The notes beneath the pieces are model-generated. The model had not been told where the DNA came from, searched no databases, and saw only the letters and a program-made list of their open reading frames with translations. From NCBI RefSeq assembly GCF_047948215.1, contig NC_134458.1, forward strand, positions 137,376,536-137,440,535: a stretch of 64,000 nt of DNA. The letters are read 5' to 3'. A program made the translations under genes and the position numbers. Source of the DNA: Lycorma delicatula (lineage: Eukaryota; Arthropoda; Insecta; Hemiptera; Fulgoridae). Shown one piece after another: positions 22,930-35,710 of this stretch; positions within the stretch are counted from its first letter, which is position 1; the number at the start of each line of letters is the position of its first letter.

Positions 22930-24959
22930 CGTGTTTCTTCATTTTTAGTTGTTGAATTTTCTTTTCTATTTACACCAGCATGAAGAAAAAAACACCTGTA
23001 ATAATAGCATGTTAGTTTACAGGATATTAATTAAGTGTATTATTTGCTGCTTGCCAAATTGTACAGTGTTCCACCCTAAAATTACAGATAAGTTTTTCGA
23101 TAGGCAAGAGAAGTGTAGAATACATCTTTTATAGTTAATGTACCCAATGTTTTAAAAAACAAGTGTAATTACCATTTTATTGTCTGTTTGAATTCATTTT
23201 CCCATGATTTTAACTAAACAGTTAAGCCAAATGAATTTATGTAACAGTTAAGCATTTTGAATACAAAAATACAATGAGGTAATTATTGATATGTATCAGA
23301 AAAGTTTTATTAGATTTAATCAGGTTTTTTTTTCAGTCTTTGTGCATTTCCCAGTATCAGTTTAACCAAACCCCACCTAATTTTATTACACACTTTAAGG
23401 ATTTAAAATGTTTAATATATCTAAATGTTCATTAGTTGAATGAGATTTATTTTTCAAAAGCATATTGCAGAAGAGAGGAGTGGTAACAAATAGCTGATGT
23501 TTGTAGTTGTCATTCAACTTTTAGACAGTGTAGGATTAAAATTAAAATTTTATAGTTAAATTTATGTTCATTTACTGATTTTTTTTGGGGGTAGTGATGC
23601 CACAATTTGAGCAATTATTGTTAATCCTGTAGTGCCTGAACATTTAGCTATACCTAATCTACAGATTATGTTCTGATTGAGCTTGACATATTTCATGAAC
23701 AACCAAAGTTTATTATGCATGTAAAAAATCTTTCTGAGTTAATAACTATTAGTGTAAATTGCAATATATTAAGCTCTGAACTTGTATGTGCTTTATATTT
23801 AATTATTAGTTTCTTTGCTGTATAACTCCTTTATCCCTATAAAAATGTAACAAGTAATAAAATTAGGTAAATTATATTATCATTTATATATTGTAAAATT
23901 GTTACGTTTATATAATGTTGAGATAACAACCTGAAGATTCCTTACAGTTATAGCGACCATACTTCTTTCTGAATCATACACATTTTGTAATAATGTTTTA
24001 CATGTTTCAGTCAACACAGTTTGATATGTGTGCCAAACCTATTGCATTTACTTTTTATATTAGGGTACACTACTTATGCTTATTATTTATATTGTAGATA
24101 CACATATATAATACCAAACTACCTATAAATTATTAACAAACTTATTAATTTTTTTACCAAATTCAAAACATCAGAAATGAAAACAGCTGATAGTTTTATT
24201 TTTAAGTTTGTTTGTTTTTTTAATTTTAAACCTTCAGTTTTATTTAAAATATGCTTGTATATAAAGACAGTCAATTTTTTTTTTTTTTAATTCACAAGAA
24301 ACATACTTTATAAAAGGAGTACATAAAAAGTTAGTAACTAGCTTAAATTAATTGTTCCTCTGCAACAGAAGTTCATAAGTTTTGTATAATTTTTTTGAGA
24401 TTTCATTCGAAAATATTTTGAATAACACTGACATCAGGTTATATGTGAATATTTTATAATATACAATGTTAATAAGCAGAAATGACAAACATACAAAAAA
24501 GTTTGAAAACATGTATATCATGTAATTTTTTATTTTAAAAGTTTCACAAGCTCTACAACAGGATTATTAAAGAGAAAATAAAAAAAAAGATCTGCCGTCA
24601 GGATCTTAGGTTGAAACATACATAATTATTAAATAGTTTTATACCAGACTGAGGACCTTCTGCTTTTTTTAAACTGTTAAAAAACTAATTACATTTGCAC
24701 ACAAAAGTGTGATTATTGTGACTTTGATGGAATACAAGTGTGTTTTACACCAGATTTTTGTAATATAGCAAACAACCCGTCATTTCTTTTCTATTAATTA
24801 AAAATTAACAGGTAAAAATAAATTTATTTTAAAAAGTGGCATTGAACCAAAAATTGTTATTCTGGATTTGAAGGTCATTAATTATTTAGAAAGGTGAAAA
24901 AAAAATAACTACAGATTTTTAAGCTTATTTCATGAAAATTATATTGCTATACAACTGTA
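22930..24959. other. No gene seen
   Basis: Two kilobases of AT-rich DNA with long T and A runs and no recognisable frame or repeat. Confidence 0.5.
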
Positions 24960-25345
24960 TTAATAATAGATTTGTATAAATAATATATTAGGGGAAATTA
25001 TGTAATGTGCAGAATTATGAAACTTCTTGTAGAACAGAAGACATAGCCTATATATAGGATTCTTATGTTTTAAAATGTCACTTTTTGCTTTAAACACCTG
25101 ATTTTTTAAAAGCATCTCACAAACTGGAGTTCTGGAACACAATTCCTTTGTAATTCTTAAGTGGATTAGTAGTGGGGCAAGTCCTCTGAAACAGCTAGAG
25201 GCTACAATCTGTTCAAGTCTGTTTAAATTTAACTGGTACATCTTTCTAAATTCAGCAACATTGAAAGTCACTTGTCTAGCAGTGTATTTTTTTCCTAAAA
25301 TCTCATTTCTGTTTTTATGCCCAAGTAAACAATTTTTGATTAAAA
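24960..25345 (-). other. Unidentified open frame, possible exon or relic
   Basis: An open minus-strand frame of about 128 codons contains GHKNRNEILGKKYTARQVTF, EFRKMYQLNLNRLEQIVASS and APLLIHLRITKELCSRTPVC. Its composition is balanced (Arg, Glu, Leu, Cys), unlike the Ile/Phe/Tyr-rich chance frames nearby, so a real exon or a recently decayed gene is possible. Sequence after LKNQ turns low-quality, and a candidate donor (cag|gtgttt) lies there. I recognise no family. It converges on C1D. Confidence 0.3.
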
Positions 25346-26114
25346 ATGTTATATGTTATTTCTTAATCTCAATTGTCTTTATCTGTTGCCTGAACATAAA
25401 ATGTTAGTATCTGGGTAAAATATGACTTAATGTTTTACTATTATCCTTGTTCAGTCAAGTTGTCATTCATTGGCTTCATAGCTCAATGATGAGCAAGATT
25501 ATACACCTAATACAGGTTTTAAAAAGACCAGTCTTGAAATATGACTGCTTGGTTATTTAAATTTAACATTCAAACACAATCTCTTATATTATTCTTATTT
25601 GGTCTTTCAATTAGATCTTAGTCAACCATTTCCTTGTATAGTTTCTCATGATAATTAGCTCTCTCTATTATCAGCACTCTGCTTTTCTACTGCAATGTCC
25701 AGTTTTATCATATAGTCCAGAAATTAAATTTAGCTTCTTGTGAACCTTGGATAATAATTTTTCCACAAAGATTTTTTTTTTATCAATAGTTCTGATTATT
25801 ATAAGCCCTGACAGCATTAAGACCATTGGTACATGGCAATATCCAACTGTTCATTTTTAACAAACTTCATTGTTTTCTATCTTTTAATGTAACAATCAGC
25901 AGTTTCCATACAATAAATTTTCTAATTTTTTTGCATACATTTTATTACATTTCTTTTCTTTCTATGTAAAAAATGGATACTTACAACAGTAATACTATGG
26001 ATACTTAATTACTACTAAGTGGACACTATTTACAACAGTTTGTTTAATAATCTTTTTGTGATAATCCTAACACCATTTTTGTTTTCAACTAAAATTAAAA
26101 TATATCATTTTCAA
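25346..26114. other. No gene seen
   Basis: AT-rich non-coding DNA between the unidentified frame and the R1-like relic. Confidence 0.5.
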
Positions 26115-26480
26115 CATAACCTTAGGTTATGAAGTGAGTTCATATTGATGCTTTCCCAGAGCCATTCCACAACCAGCCTTTCAAGCAACTTGCCAATTAC
26201 CGACAAGAGGCTGATGGGCCAATAACTGCTGACCCCACTCAGATCCTTTTCTGATTTTAAGAGCACTCTCACCAAAGCCACCTTCCAACAAGTCAGAAAG
26301 CAACCCCAGCTTAGGCACCCCGAGAACAGTCTGCCAAGAGGCTCTCTTATGACAGGGAGCACATGATAGAAAATATCCAGGTCAAGTTGGTCAATCCCCT
26401 ATGCCTTTCAAGAAACTACTTGGTCTATATCTACGGGATCCACAGCCTGTACATCAGGAAATGGTGTCGACAAGCGTAAA
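26115..26480 (-). pseudogene. R1-like LINE reverse-transcriptase fragment
   Basis: The minus-strand frame contains IDQLDLDIFYHVLPVIREPL, then CLSWGCFLTCWKVALVRVLL and YWPISLLSVIGKLLERLVV. The last is the conserved RT block (YRPISLL-V-GK-LERLV) preceding the palm in R1/jockey-type LINEs; here the R of YRP is W. Upstream, DPVDIDQVVS is still visible after a stop. The fragment is GC-rich against the local background, which suggests relatively recent arrival. Only about 110 residues remain. Confidence 0.78.
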
Positions 26481-26590
26481 ATGAGGGGCATGTAAAAACA
26501 AGTTTCAAAGGTGAATGGGTAGTAATTACAGTTAGTACCAATATAAGAAATGTAGTATGATACAAGGGATCCTAAACACATTGCCTAGGA

Positions 26591-26606
26591 CAAAGGTCAG
26601 CAACCC
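26591..26606 (+). repeat. Candidate hAT (Charlie-type) terminus
   Basis: caaaggtcagcaaccc resembles the CAGRGGTCGGCAACC start of Charlie-type hAT inverted repeats. It precedes the transposase relic at 27330-28440 by about 700 bp. The opposite end was not found. Confidence 0.5.
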
Positions 26607-27329
26607 AAATACATTGGCATATCACAAAACGGGTAATTCAAAGTAATAGACAGTAAGCTTGCTACTAAAATAAAACCTGGAAATCTATTGTCTATTAAGA
26701 CATTTTTATTTGACTATAATAATACACACTATATAAAAACATCATAAAAAATGACAATATTTAAATATTAGTTCAATTTTGGAAGCTAACACATCAATAT
26801 TTGGTTCAGAGTTTGAAGTTTTTAATTTTATGCACATTTCTGAATTTTCTTCAGTTTAACAATTTTGATACAGGTTTATAATATAATTCATAATTGAGAA
26901 TGTTTGCTCATAAGCAGTACATTGTACCGAAAACATTTAACAGAGTGAATGTGACTTCTTCATACAATTAAATCTGTCTGGGAGTTCATTCCAAGTTCTG
27001 GTTAGCATGTCAAGATAATTGTCTTTGTTTTTCATAATTTCAACTCTGGTATTTTTGAATTTTAGTTTCTAAATTGCAGAATTGTTAAATTTTATTAATT
27101 CTAAATCGGTATTCTCAAGGTACAAAATATTTTTTATCTATTTTGTAACGTAATGTCAGGTTGCACAATATATTTAAACATGGGCGAGTGTTTTTGTAAA
27201 TCATTAAATCTGTTTACGAAATACTTCTGCAAAGTTGATATTAGTTTAAATAACAGTAAATTATAATATTACATTTAATTATATACAATAATTATTATAA
27301 TATAATATTAGTTTAAATAATCTAAATGC

Positions 27330-28440
27330 TCTGTAATGTCTGCTAAAAACATTAAATTAAAAATCCACACATCATTATCAATATCAGGGGCCATTCTTCA
27401 CCCATTTCCATTAAAAATATATTTACTTCATTTAAAAGATTAACAAATTTGTTGATGACTTTACCTCTGCTTAACCAACGAACTTTATTATGTAAGAGAT
27501 CTCCATACTCTTGATTCAATTTCTTCCAACAATAATTTAAATTTCCTGTGAGAGACAGAAGACCGTGCAATAATCTTATTGATAATTTTTGTCACGGTTG
27601 ACATAATATCTTCAAATTTTCTGTTAGAAATATGAGCACACAAACTTTCTTGGTGAATAATACAATGAAAAGATAGAATTTGTCGTTCAAGATATTTTTC
27701 AAACAATGAGATGAAATATTTTTGTTGATCATTGCAGCCGCTCCATCAGTCATAATAGAAAATATTTTATTCTTGATGTTATCATACTTATTTATGAATT
27801 TTTGCATAAAAAAATATCCTTTATATCCATATAATATCCTTTGCTGTTGTTGTATTATGTATTGATGAAACAGTTCACACTTCTTCAATTATAGATTTTT
27901 TAGAATCAGAAAAAATTTTGCTATCAATTTTAATCGTGCAATATTATTTCTATCTGTACTCTTGTCCAAATATAAAATAATAACATCACATTTCCTGAAG
28001 TCATTTTCAAATTGTTGATTTATATCTTCATTCACAATAGTTATTCTTCATTAAACAGTTTGAGTAGACAAAGGGATCTCTTTCTGCAAAATTTCATTTT
28101 TATTTGGAAAATTACAATAAAGATCTTTAGACATCCTTAAGAATGTTTCTTTTAAGAACTCCATCTATGAATGGTTTTCAATTTTTAGCAATGCAGTATG
28201 ATGCTGAAAAACTTGATTTCATTATCTTTTTGCATAAAATTTTTTAATGAGTTTGTTTGATGTTTGCCGTTGTAAACCTTTTTAAGTATTCTTTCCTTAT
28301 GTCTGCGTTCAAATGAGATAATTGTATCTTATGTTTTTGTATCGTAATGTCTCACAACATTTGAACTACGTGCTACAATTATTTCTTTCACAAACAACGT
28401 GCTACTTTTTCTCCTTGTCTAATGAAACCGTAATTTATTT
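27330..28440 (-). pseudogene. hAT transposase relic (Charlie / GTF2IRD2-like)
   Basis: Segments in several frames give the ordered middle of a Charlie-type hAT transposase. SSNVVRHYDTKT (BED-finger end) and ERRHKERILKK lie near 28250-28370. IKNKIFSIMTDGAAAM (27720-27780) matches the SVTTDGAPAM block with the catalytic Asp kept. HCIIHQESLCAHISNRKFED is the conserved insert-domain entry (CIIHQEALCAK type), followed by VTKIINKIIARS. HNKVRWLSRGKVINKFVNLL is the RWLSRG block. The C-terminal dimerisation domain is missing after a weak ADITEH-like remnant near 27330. Multiple frame breaks make it dead. Confidence 0.87.
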
Positions 28441-28924
28441 TCTAATCTTCTTGAAATAGTCAAATTCTTTTTTGTTTTGATATCACTTTATTCTGAAAAA
28501 AAAATTATTTAAATAACACACCCAAACTAAAGAAAAACTCAATGTAGTATGAATGCTGAACATTTATTAAATTTACTGAGTTAAGTAGAAACAAACCTTA
28601 TGTTTGAAGTGCAATAAAAAAGACCTAAATAAAGACATTGATAAATGTCAGGTAAAGTTATTGATAGAATTCATTGTTTTTGAGATACATCATTTGATGT
28701 ATTTTGTGGGTTTGATAGACCAAATTAAACAATGATAATGTAAAAGAATGATAAAATAGGATGTCAGGAATTGATAGATAAAATAAATGAAATAATCATG
28801 AATATCTATAACATCAACCCAATGTGATGATACATATGTAAACAAACAATCACATGCGTTGCTCACAGATTTATGCCTATCTGTTTTTCAAAATGAGCTT
28901 CCTCAGTTTTTAGTGGTATTTTTC
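28441..28924. other. No gene seen
   Basis: AT-rich DNA between two transposon relics. A short perfect inverted repeat (atacatca/tgatgtat) lies near 28684-28701. Confidence 0.45.
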
Positions 28925-29170
28925 TGATATTGCGAACACATATATTTCCAGCAAGACGGAACACCAACTTATTTTGATCGCTGCGTTACTCAGTATCTTT
29001 GTGAAACATTTCCAGATAGGTGGTTACGCGAGAAGGCCCACGATTTGGTCAATCAGATCTCCCGATCTGAATCCTTCAGATTACTTCTTACGGGGACATA
29101 TGAAGGAGTTAAGATATGCCAAAAGATCGGACAGTGAAAATAAAGTTTTTCTCAGAATCATGTTTCCTGC
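28925..29170 (+). pseudogene. Tc1/mariner-superfamily transposase fragment
   Basis: Two frames join to give the C-terminal third of a DDE_3-type transposase: FQQDGTPTYFDRCV with the second catalytic Asp, LCETFPDRWL, then after a one-base shift PTIWSIRSPDLNPSDYFLRG with the third catalytic region and HMKELRYAK. The order fits QQDGAPPHF to SPDLTPLDFFLWG of the family. The N-terminal two thirds are absent. Confidence 0.85.
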
Positions 29171-29317
29171 CTAAAAAAAAAAAAAAAACGCCCAAGAATG
29201 TTGGTAAAATCGTGCCCGTAAAAAGTTGTGCTGAAACGTGAACTAACATTGGAAGTAGACACTTTTAGCTAATGTAATATCACTAAGTAAATTAAGAGAT
29301 ATTTAGATAATAATTTG

Positions 29318-29620
29318 AACCCACCGGGCTGGTCTAGCGGTGAACGCGTCTTCCCAAATCGGCTGATTTAGAAGTCGAGAGTTCCAGCGTTCAAGTCCTA
29401 GTAAAGGCAGTTACTTTTATACGGATTTGAATACTAGATCGTGGATACCGGTGTTCTTTGGTGGTTGGGTTTCAATTAACCACACATCTCAGGAATGGTC
29501 GAACTGAGAATGTACAAGACTACACTTCATTTACACTCATACATATCATCCTCATTCATCCTCTGAAGTATTATCTGAACGGTAATTACCGGAGGCTAAA
29601 CAGGAAAATGAAGAGAAGAG
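29318..29620 (+). mobile_element. tRNA-derived SINE, copy 2
   Basis: The same 300-bp element as 8111-8411. The A box is tggtctagcgg (29330-29340) and the B box gttcaagtcc (29389-29398). The body shares gtggataccggtgttctttg and atcatcctcattcatcctct. The tail is A/G-rich. It lies about 150 bp after a dead transposase fragment. I found no clear target duplication. Confidence 0.85.
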
Positions 29621-29639
29621 AAAAAGAGCATTGGTTGCT

Positions 29640-32600
29640 GACCACTATCATATTGTACAATATGGCATGGTAGTGTGAACAGGTTATCACTTGTTCACAG
29701 GGATAACTTGTGTTTGTAATCCTGGTTATTACAGTATTTTACCATTTTGTAAAGAAACAAAATAAACTAAAACATTTCAGTAAGAAGCTTTAATTAATAA
29801 TACATGTAAACTTTTTTTTACATAAAAAATAACAATTGAATAACATCTTTATGTGTGTATATATATATAATCTTATAATTAAATTATTAATATAAAGATA
29901 ATACTGATAAAACAGTTCATTTAAAAATATAATAATTAGTTTTTCCAGCAAACACATAGTTTCACTTTAATATTATGGCCCCATTTTTTTTTTTTTTTTG
30001 TAATTAGTATTAAATCAAATTTTAGGTCAATTCATGCACAAACATTTAGTCTAAGTAAATCTGTGATTACTAATTAAATTATTATAAATATAACTTATAA
30101 AAATATTTAGTTTATTTGATGAAAAAAATCAATAACTGTTGTAAATTATATTAAGTTTTTCTTTTAGATCTGATACTACTTAATTTATGAATATTGATAT
30201 ACATTAAAATGCAATGAGAGTATGGCCAATAGGTTTTAAATTCATATGTAGTAATGTTAACATGAAACTTTTTGTAAAATTTATAATATTGTAAGAATTA
30301 TTATTAAATTATAAGTCTCATCATTATTTTATTTTTAAATGCAGTTTTTTCATTAGTAGTTTTTTAAACAGATTTTCTAAAATAAAAATTTGAGCAACAT
30401 ATCAAGTGACACATTTAAAGAGGGAAAGTTGATAAATTTTTCCCATAAATTACTAATCACCAAATTTTACATTAAAAGGATTTAGTCAAATTTTTCATAA
30501 TATGGTTAATCTATGGTCAAGAGACAAGAGCTTTCTGCCTAAGTTTTCTCCAAGCTAAACTTTTTTCCCATAGTATCAGTATAATTATTTTAAATTAATA
30601 TTATCAACAAAATAAGTAATATTAGACTTATTTGTTTGCATAGACAAACATATAAACCACTTTGTTAAAACATAGTAAAAATTCAGATGGTAGTGAAATT
30701 AGGTAAAGTACTCTAGTGTTAATCTCCAAAAAAAATATATCAATAAATTGTAATTGGTTAATTTATTTTTCGGCTAAGTGTTGCTGTAGCAGTTGCAAGT
30801 CACCCATACTCCTGACTACCTGTTATTGCAGTAGCATCCTTTTCTCTTACTGTGCTATTCATATGCAAGAGTTCACATAAACATTTCAAGTTAAGCCAAT
30901 GAATTTCTCATGGATCTATTTTTTAAATAACCACACTACTTCGTTTTTACATGGTGAAAGACAATTAAATTTAAAATTACAGTGATTTACATTTTGCACG
31001 GCTTAGTAAATGCTTATTTAGCATACATTCTAAGAACTGATACAATAAATTATATATTAATGTTGACTGGATTGTTAGTGATTTCATTTATTGCACACAC
31101 CATACCGTTACCTTGCTGCTGTGTAAAGGACGTTCATGAACTTAATTGGAGTTGCTGTCTGCCCTGTAACGATAGTTCTGCTTGATAGTGTTTATTTAAA
31201 TAAGATAAAATGCACATGCATACACAAAAATCCTGACCTAGAACTTTAGAAATAGTATTCTAAGAATGAGAATTTCATAAAATAGAAACAAAATATACTT
31301 TAAAATTAAATTATATCTTCTCTACTGTAATATTTTTATCAATTTAAAAAATGCATTATGAAAATGTAAGATGAACAATTTTTAAACTTCTCATAGTCTC
31401 AACAAAATTTTAAAAACATATTCTTACAACAGTAAAACATTTTAGAAAATCATAAAATTCATGTTAACATTACTTTAATAGATACTTTACAACCTCACCC
31501 TAACTTTAGTCCACTAAAATCCTCATTCAAAAACACCTCAATCTTATATAAACTCACACATCTTTATTAGCTTTAAACTTTTCTGTTGATTTGAAACAAA
31601 ATTTATTTTGATTAAAGTATTGCTGTGTAATTCAATTAATATCACTGTTTTTAACTATTAAAAATCATTTATTTCACATCCATTTCTTTGATATAAAATG
31701 ATTACAATCAATTTTCCAACTCTCATATGTTTTCTGAAGTTCCTTATTTGAAGATGAGAAATAAAAATAAACCTATTTTTAAAATAATTTTAAAAGTGTA
31801 CAATCTAAAACAAACTTTCTCTTCTTAGTCTAGTTAAAAAATGTGTTGAGATGCAAAATTTTACTGTATAAAAATTGATGAAGAAAAATAATGTCTAACC
31901 TTTTTTTTATAATATTGATAGAAAGGGGTTTTCTTGCCTCTAGAATCACTCAAACTTGCCTAGTAGAATAACAGTCTTTAAAAAAATGCTATATATTTTA
32001 AGTTTTTACGACTTTGCTTCAATGAAAGAGAATGACTTAGTCTTCAATTAAATGTCATGCACAACATTCTTTCTGTTTATTTTATTTCTGCACTTACCAA
32101 TTAATTATCACAATACCCATCCCTACTATTTAGGGTAAGGAGGTTGTATGTAAAAAAAAGAATACAGCATATTTTGTGACAATTCTATAAACATATATGT
32201 TGATTATTATACTAATTATGCTTAACTAATAATTATTACTAGATCCTAAAAATAATTAACAGTTTATAAATTTATTTTGTTACAATTTAACTCTTAACAG
32301 TAAATATTTAATAAACATACAATAAAATAATGGTTGTTCAACTAATTAACATTATTAGATACAATTTTAAAGCAGTTATCAATATTGTACTGTTGTTTCT
32401 AAGGTTCTGTTATGTTTACATATGTGTAAAAATAATATTGCATTGCATTGCATTTCTTTATTTTCATTTTTTTATCTTTGAAGGACTTTAATTAAAAAAA
32501 TAATAAAATAAACATAAATTTTATTTATTAAATGATTTTTTCAAGTTTATTCCTGTTGGAACAAGTTTCTGTTTTAAATGATAGTGCTTGTGGTAGAGTT

Positions 32601-33984
32601 GAATAATTCTGCCAAAATTCAGACTGAAGTAACAAACTGTAACGTTATGAGTAACGATTTTCTTTCAACATTACCTTCTGTAACATAAAATATTCAAAAT
32701 CTGAATTCAGAAACGACCAATGAAAATAATACAGGAAAGAAAAATTGTACGTCTGAGAAATCTTATACCAATAAGAAAAATTAAGTGTATCAATAGTAAT
32801 GGTAGAAGTGTAACTTCAAATCAGCCTGTTCAGATGACAAAAAAAGAAAATGAAAAATCTCAAGACTGTTATTGAGATTGTGATGAAAATCGCCACTAAA
32901 AATCACATAGTCTCATTCAAGCCATCATAAACATAAATTAAGAATGTTAGCATCTTATGGATTCTGCGAGAAAATTAACAAAAGAGGCTTTACTCAATTA
33001 TCTTATTGCTGATGACATCATGCCGACTGTAAAACTATTGTTTATTCCGATTGTAAATTTATTTCAAGTTTAGTTTCTTTATAGACATGGCCTAATTATA
33101 AAAATTAAACATTTCTGTTATATAGTAAAAGTAATTTAAGTTATTGCAATTCTATTGTGAATAAGACACGATTTATATATTTTTAGGCCATTACAGATGA
33201 GTAAAATAAAAGAAAGGAGAGTTTCAAGAAACAAAACTAGAAAGAAAAAACTGTACATTACGATGAAAGACAGTTCATTATACCCAGTGAGAGAAAAGAC
33301 AGCTAATGTAAACAATCTCATAGTTGCTATGACTACTTGTAAAATAGTTAACTTATTAACAAATTAATAATTTATTTATATATTAACAACTAAAAACATT
33401 AGCTTTTGATATGGGCATTCTTAAGTGGAAACTATAAGTCATCATTTTTACAAAATTATATTCAAAGGAAAAATATTACTTTTATGCAGTAATTTTTTAG
33501 AATTGTTTGAACCGTATATGATACACATATAAGTTAATAATGATAAATATATATATACATCATTGCAGGGCATTGACAATTTGGCACAAACAACTTTGTT
33601 GTTGAAAAATATTTAGCATTTTTTATGAGCCTTTATATCAAGATAGATCAATTTAGTTACAAACTATGAGACAAAGGTAATAAAGAGAAAGTAAAATTAA
33701 ACAATTTCTTAATAGGCAATTCCCTGCATCATCAGGAAGAATATTGAAGATACTGTAATTCAGCATTCAAAGGTCAATAATCTTGGCATTTTTCGTGTTC
33801 ACCGTGCTGATTTTAAGTACAAATAAAAAATGTTGTTTTATTGTAGTTTTTGATTTATAAAGATTTTAAAATCAAAAAATTACACATTCCTGTAGCGGCA
33901 AAGGTAATGTATTGAATTTGAATCAATATTCTCTTGTTTTCACATTTTTATTTTTCATATAATCTGTATCAAATGATAAATATA
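29640..33984. other. Long stretch without a recognised gene
   Basis: 4.3 kb of AT-rich DNA with poly-T and poly-A runs. At about 32580-33060 a polar, possibly coding remnant (for example DCYCDCDENRH) is visible but broken by stops in all frames. I do not recognise it. Confidence 0.5.
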
Positions 33985-35286
33985 CAGATTGGTGCATGAA
34001 ATGATCTAACATTTGGTTTTGTTAAAAAATATTTATTTAAATCACCATACAGAAAAGTAAAATATGTGTTTACTATATACCTGTAGACTATGTTCTGCTT
34101 ATCACATGTTCAATATGATTACTATCATGACTAGCAACTTCTTCAACACAAACTCCTACGTTGTTAATAACTCGACAACACATATAATCGGTTATCTCGA
34201 CGCACACCTCAATGATCAGCACTCGCAGTTCCATCACTGTAGAAGGATGTTTAGGGAAAATCTTTTCCCTTAGAAATTCCCAAAGAAAATAACCACACAG
34301 ATTTAAATCAGGACTGTTCATGAACCAATTCTATCCACACGCATGATTAGGAAATTGGTTTGAAATGACATTTGTGTTAAAAGTTTCATGTAGAAAGTCT
34401 AAAATAACATTAACTGTTTATGATGTGGCATGAACCACTCATTTTCTAATGGAAATTCTTTTGCAAGAAGCTGAGGAACAAAATTACTACACAGCATGTT
34501 TAGATAATGTTCAGTGTTCACTGTCTGTTCAAAAAAGAATGGTCCTATTACCCTATTAATTGAGATAGCAGCCCATACATTAATTCTTGGAGCGTGATGA
34601 ACCTTTTCATGAAGCATGTGTGGATTTTCGGAAGCCCAAAAACACACATTTTGTGTGTTAACCTCGTCTAGGTGAAAATGTGCCACATCTGAAAACCAAA
34701 CATTGTTCAATTTCTTGGTTCACAGCCCATTCAGCAAATGCCATTCTTTGATGTTTGTTGTCAAACTTTAATTTAGGCAACAGTTATTTTGTACAGATAC
34801 AAATGCAAATCCGTTTTTAAAATTCATGCACAGGTGCCCTAGAAATTAAAAGTTGTGCTGCTGCTTTTCTTGTTGATTTGCATGGGCTCCTCAGCAACAC
34901 TGCTCTGACAGTGGAGTACGAACATTGGTAGGCCATTCGCACTTACTCTCAAATACTGAATCATCTCTATTAAATTTTTTCATAAAGTCTACATATTGTT
35001 TTAAATGAGGGCAACCGAGTTTGAAAATGTGCATGATACCGTCTTTGTGTAAGCACCACACTTTTTGTTTTATTAAAAAAACAACACAGTCTTTACGCCG
35101 CTGTTCAATAGTCAATTTTCCTGTGTCAGCCATCTTGGAACAATACACAAACAACACCCTCAGAAAGAGAAGAAACTAATATTCATGAATTGCAGTCACT
35201 TCTGCTAACATAAAACCTATTAATAATTTATTAACCTAAACAATTATTGCCAAAACAAATGTTGGATCATTTCAAGCACCACCCTA
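33985..35286 (-). mobile_element. Mariner-like element with about 36-bp inverted termini
   Basis: The left end (from 33985, ggtgcatgaaatgatctaac inside) and the right end (to 35286) are inverted copies, matching at about 31 of 36 positions. TA dinucleotides flank both ends (33983-33984, 35287-35288), as expected for the Tc1/mariner superfamily. The 1,302-bp length is right for a full-length element. The transposase reads on the minus strand. Confidence 0.88.
34088..35133 (-). pseudogene. Mariner-like transposase pseudogene
   Basis: The N-terminus starts MADTGKLTIEQRRKDCVVFL, an HTH region of the kind seen in these transposases. VWFSDVAHFHLDE carries the first catalytic Asp, HHAPRINVWAAIS follows, and GPFFFEQTVNTEHYLNML precedes the second site, where the expected QQDGA-H box is degraded (WFMPHHKQ). 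NSPDLNLCGYFLWEFL marks the third catalytic region, where the expected Asp of PLDFF is Gly. Three frames are needed. Two of three catalytic residues look lost, so it is inactive. Confidence 0.85.
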
Positions 35287-35710
35287 TAGTTCATTTGAAT
35301 CAACTGATTTCACATATTGGTAGCTTGTAATGAAACATTAATGTTAAATTATAAAAATAAAATTAAATGAGTTTCTCACAATTTGTAATAATAAAGATTC
35401 ATTACTGACTTATTTAATAGAGAAATAAGTGATCCATGATGCAGCAAAGAAATGAGATATTTTGCTAACAGTTATTGTTTCGATGTGAACCCATTCATGC
35501 ACATGTGAATGCTCATCGCAAACATATAAAAAGCACATTGCAACATGAAAGTGAGTGTATTGAAAGGAACATGGTCTGAGAATATGCACATATTCTTGAA
35601 GCAAGCATGCAAATTCACTGCTTATCATTTAATCATTCATTCTCCAGTACGATTACTGATCAGACAAGTTTTTGTCCAGGGTGTGCTTATTAACGGTTTC
35701 AACACTATTA
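35287..35710. other. No gene seen
   Basis: AT-rich flank between the mariner-like element and the Merlin fragment. Confidence 0.45.

Noticed and set aside
29458..29673. 71-codon plus-strand open frame
   Set aside because: It lies within SINE copy 2; the corresponding frame in copy 1 is not conserved as protein.
32580..33060. Possible coding remnant containing DCYCDCDENRH
   Set aside because: Stops in all frames within 60 codons and no recognised family.
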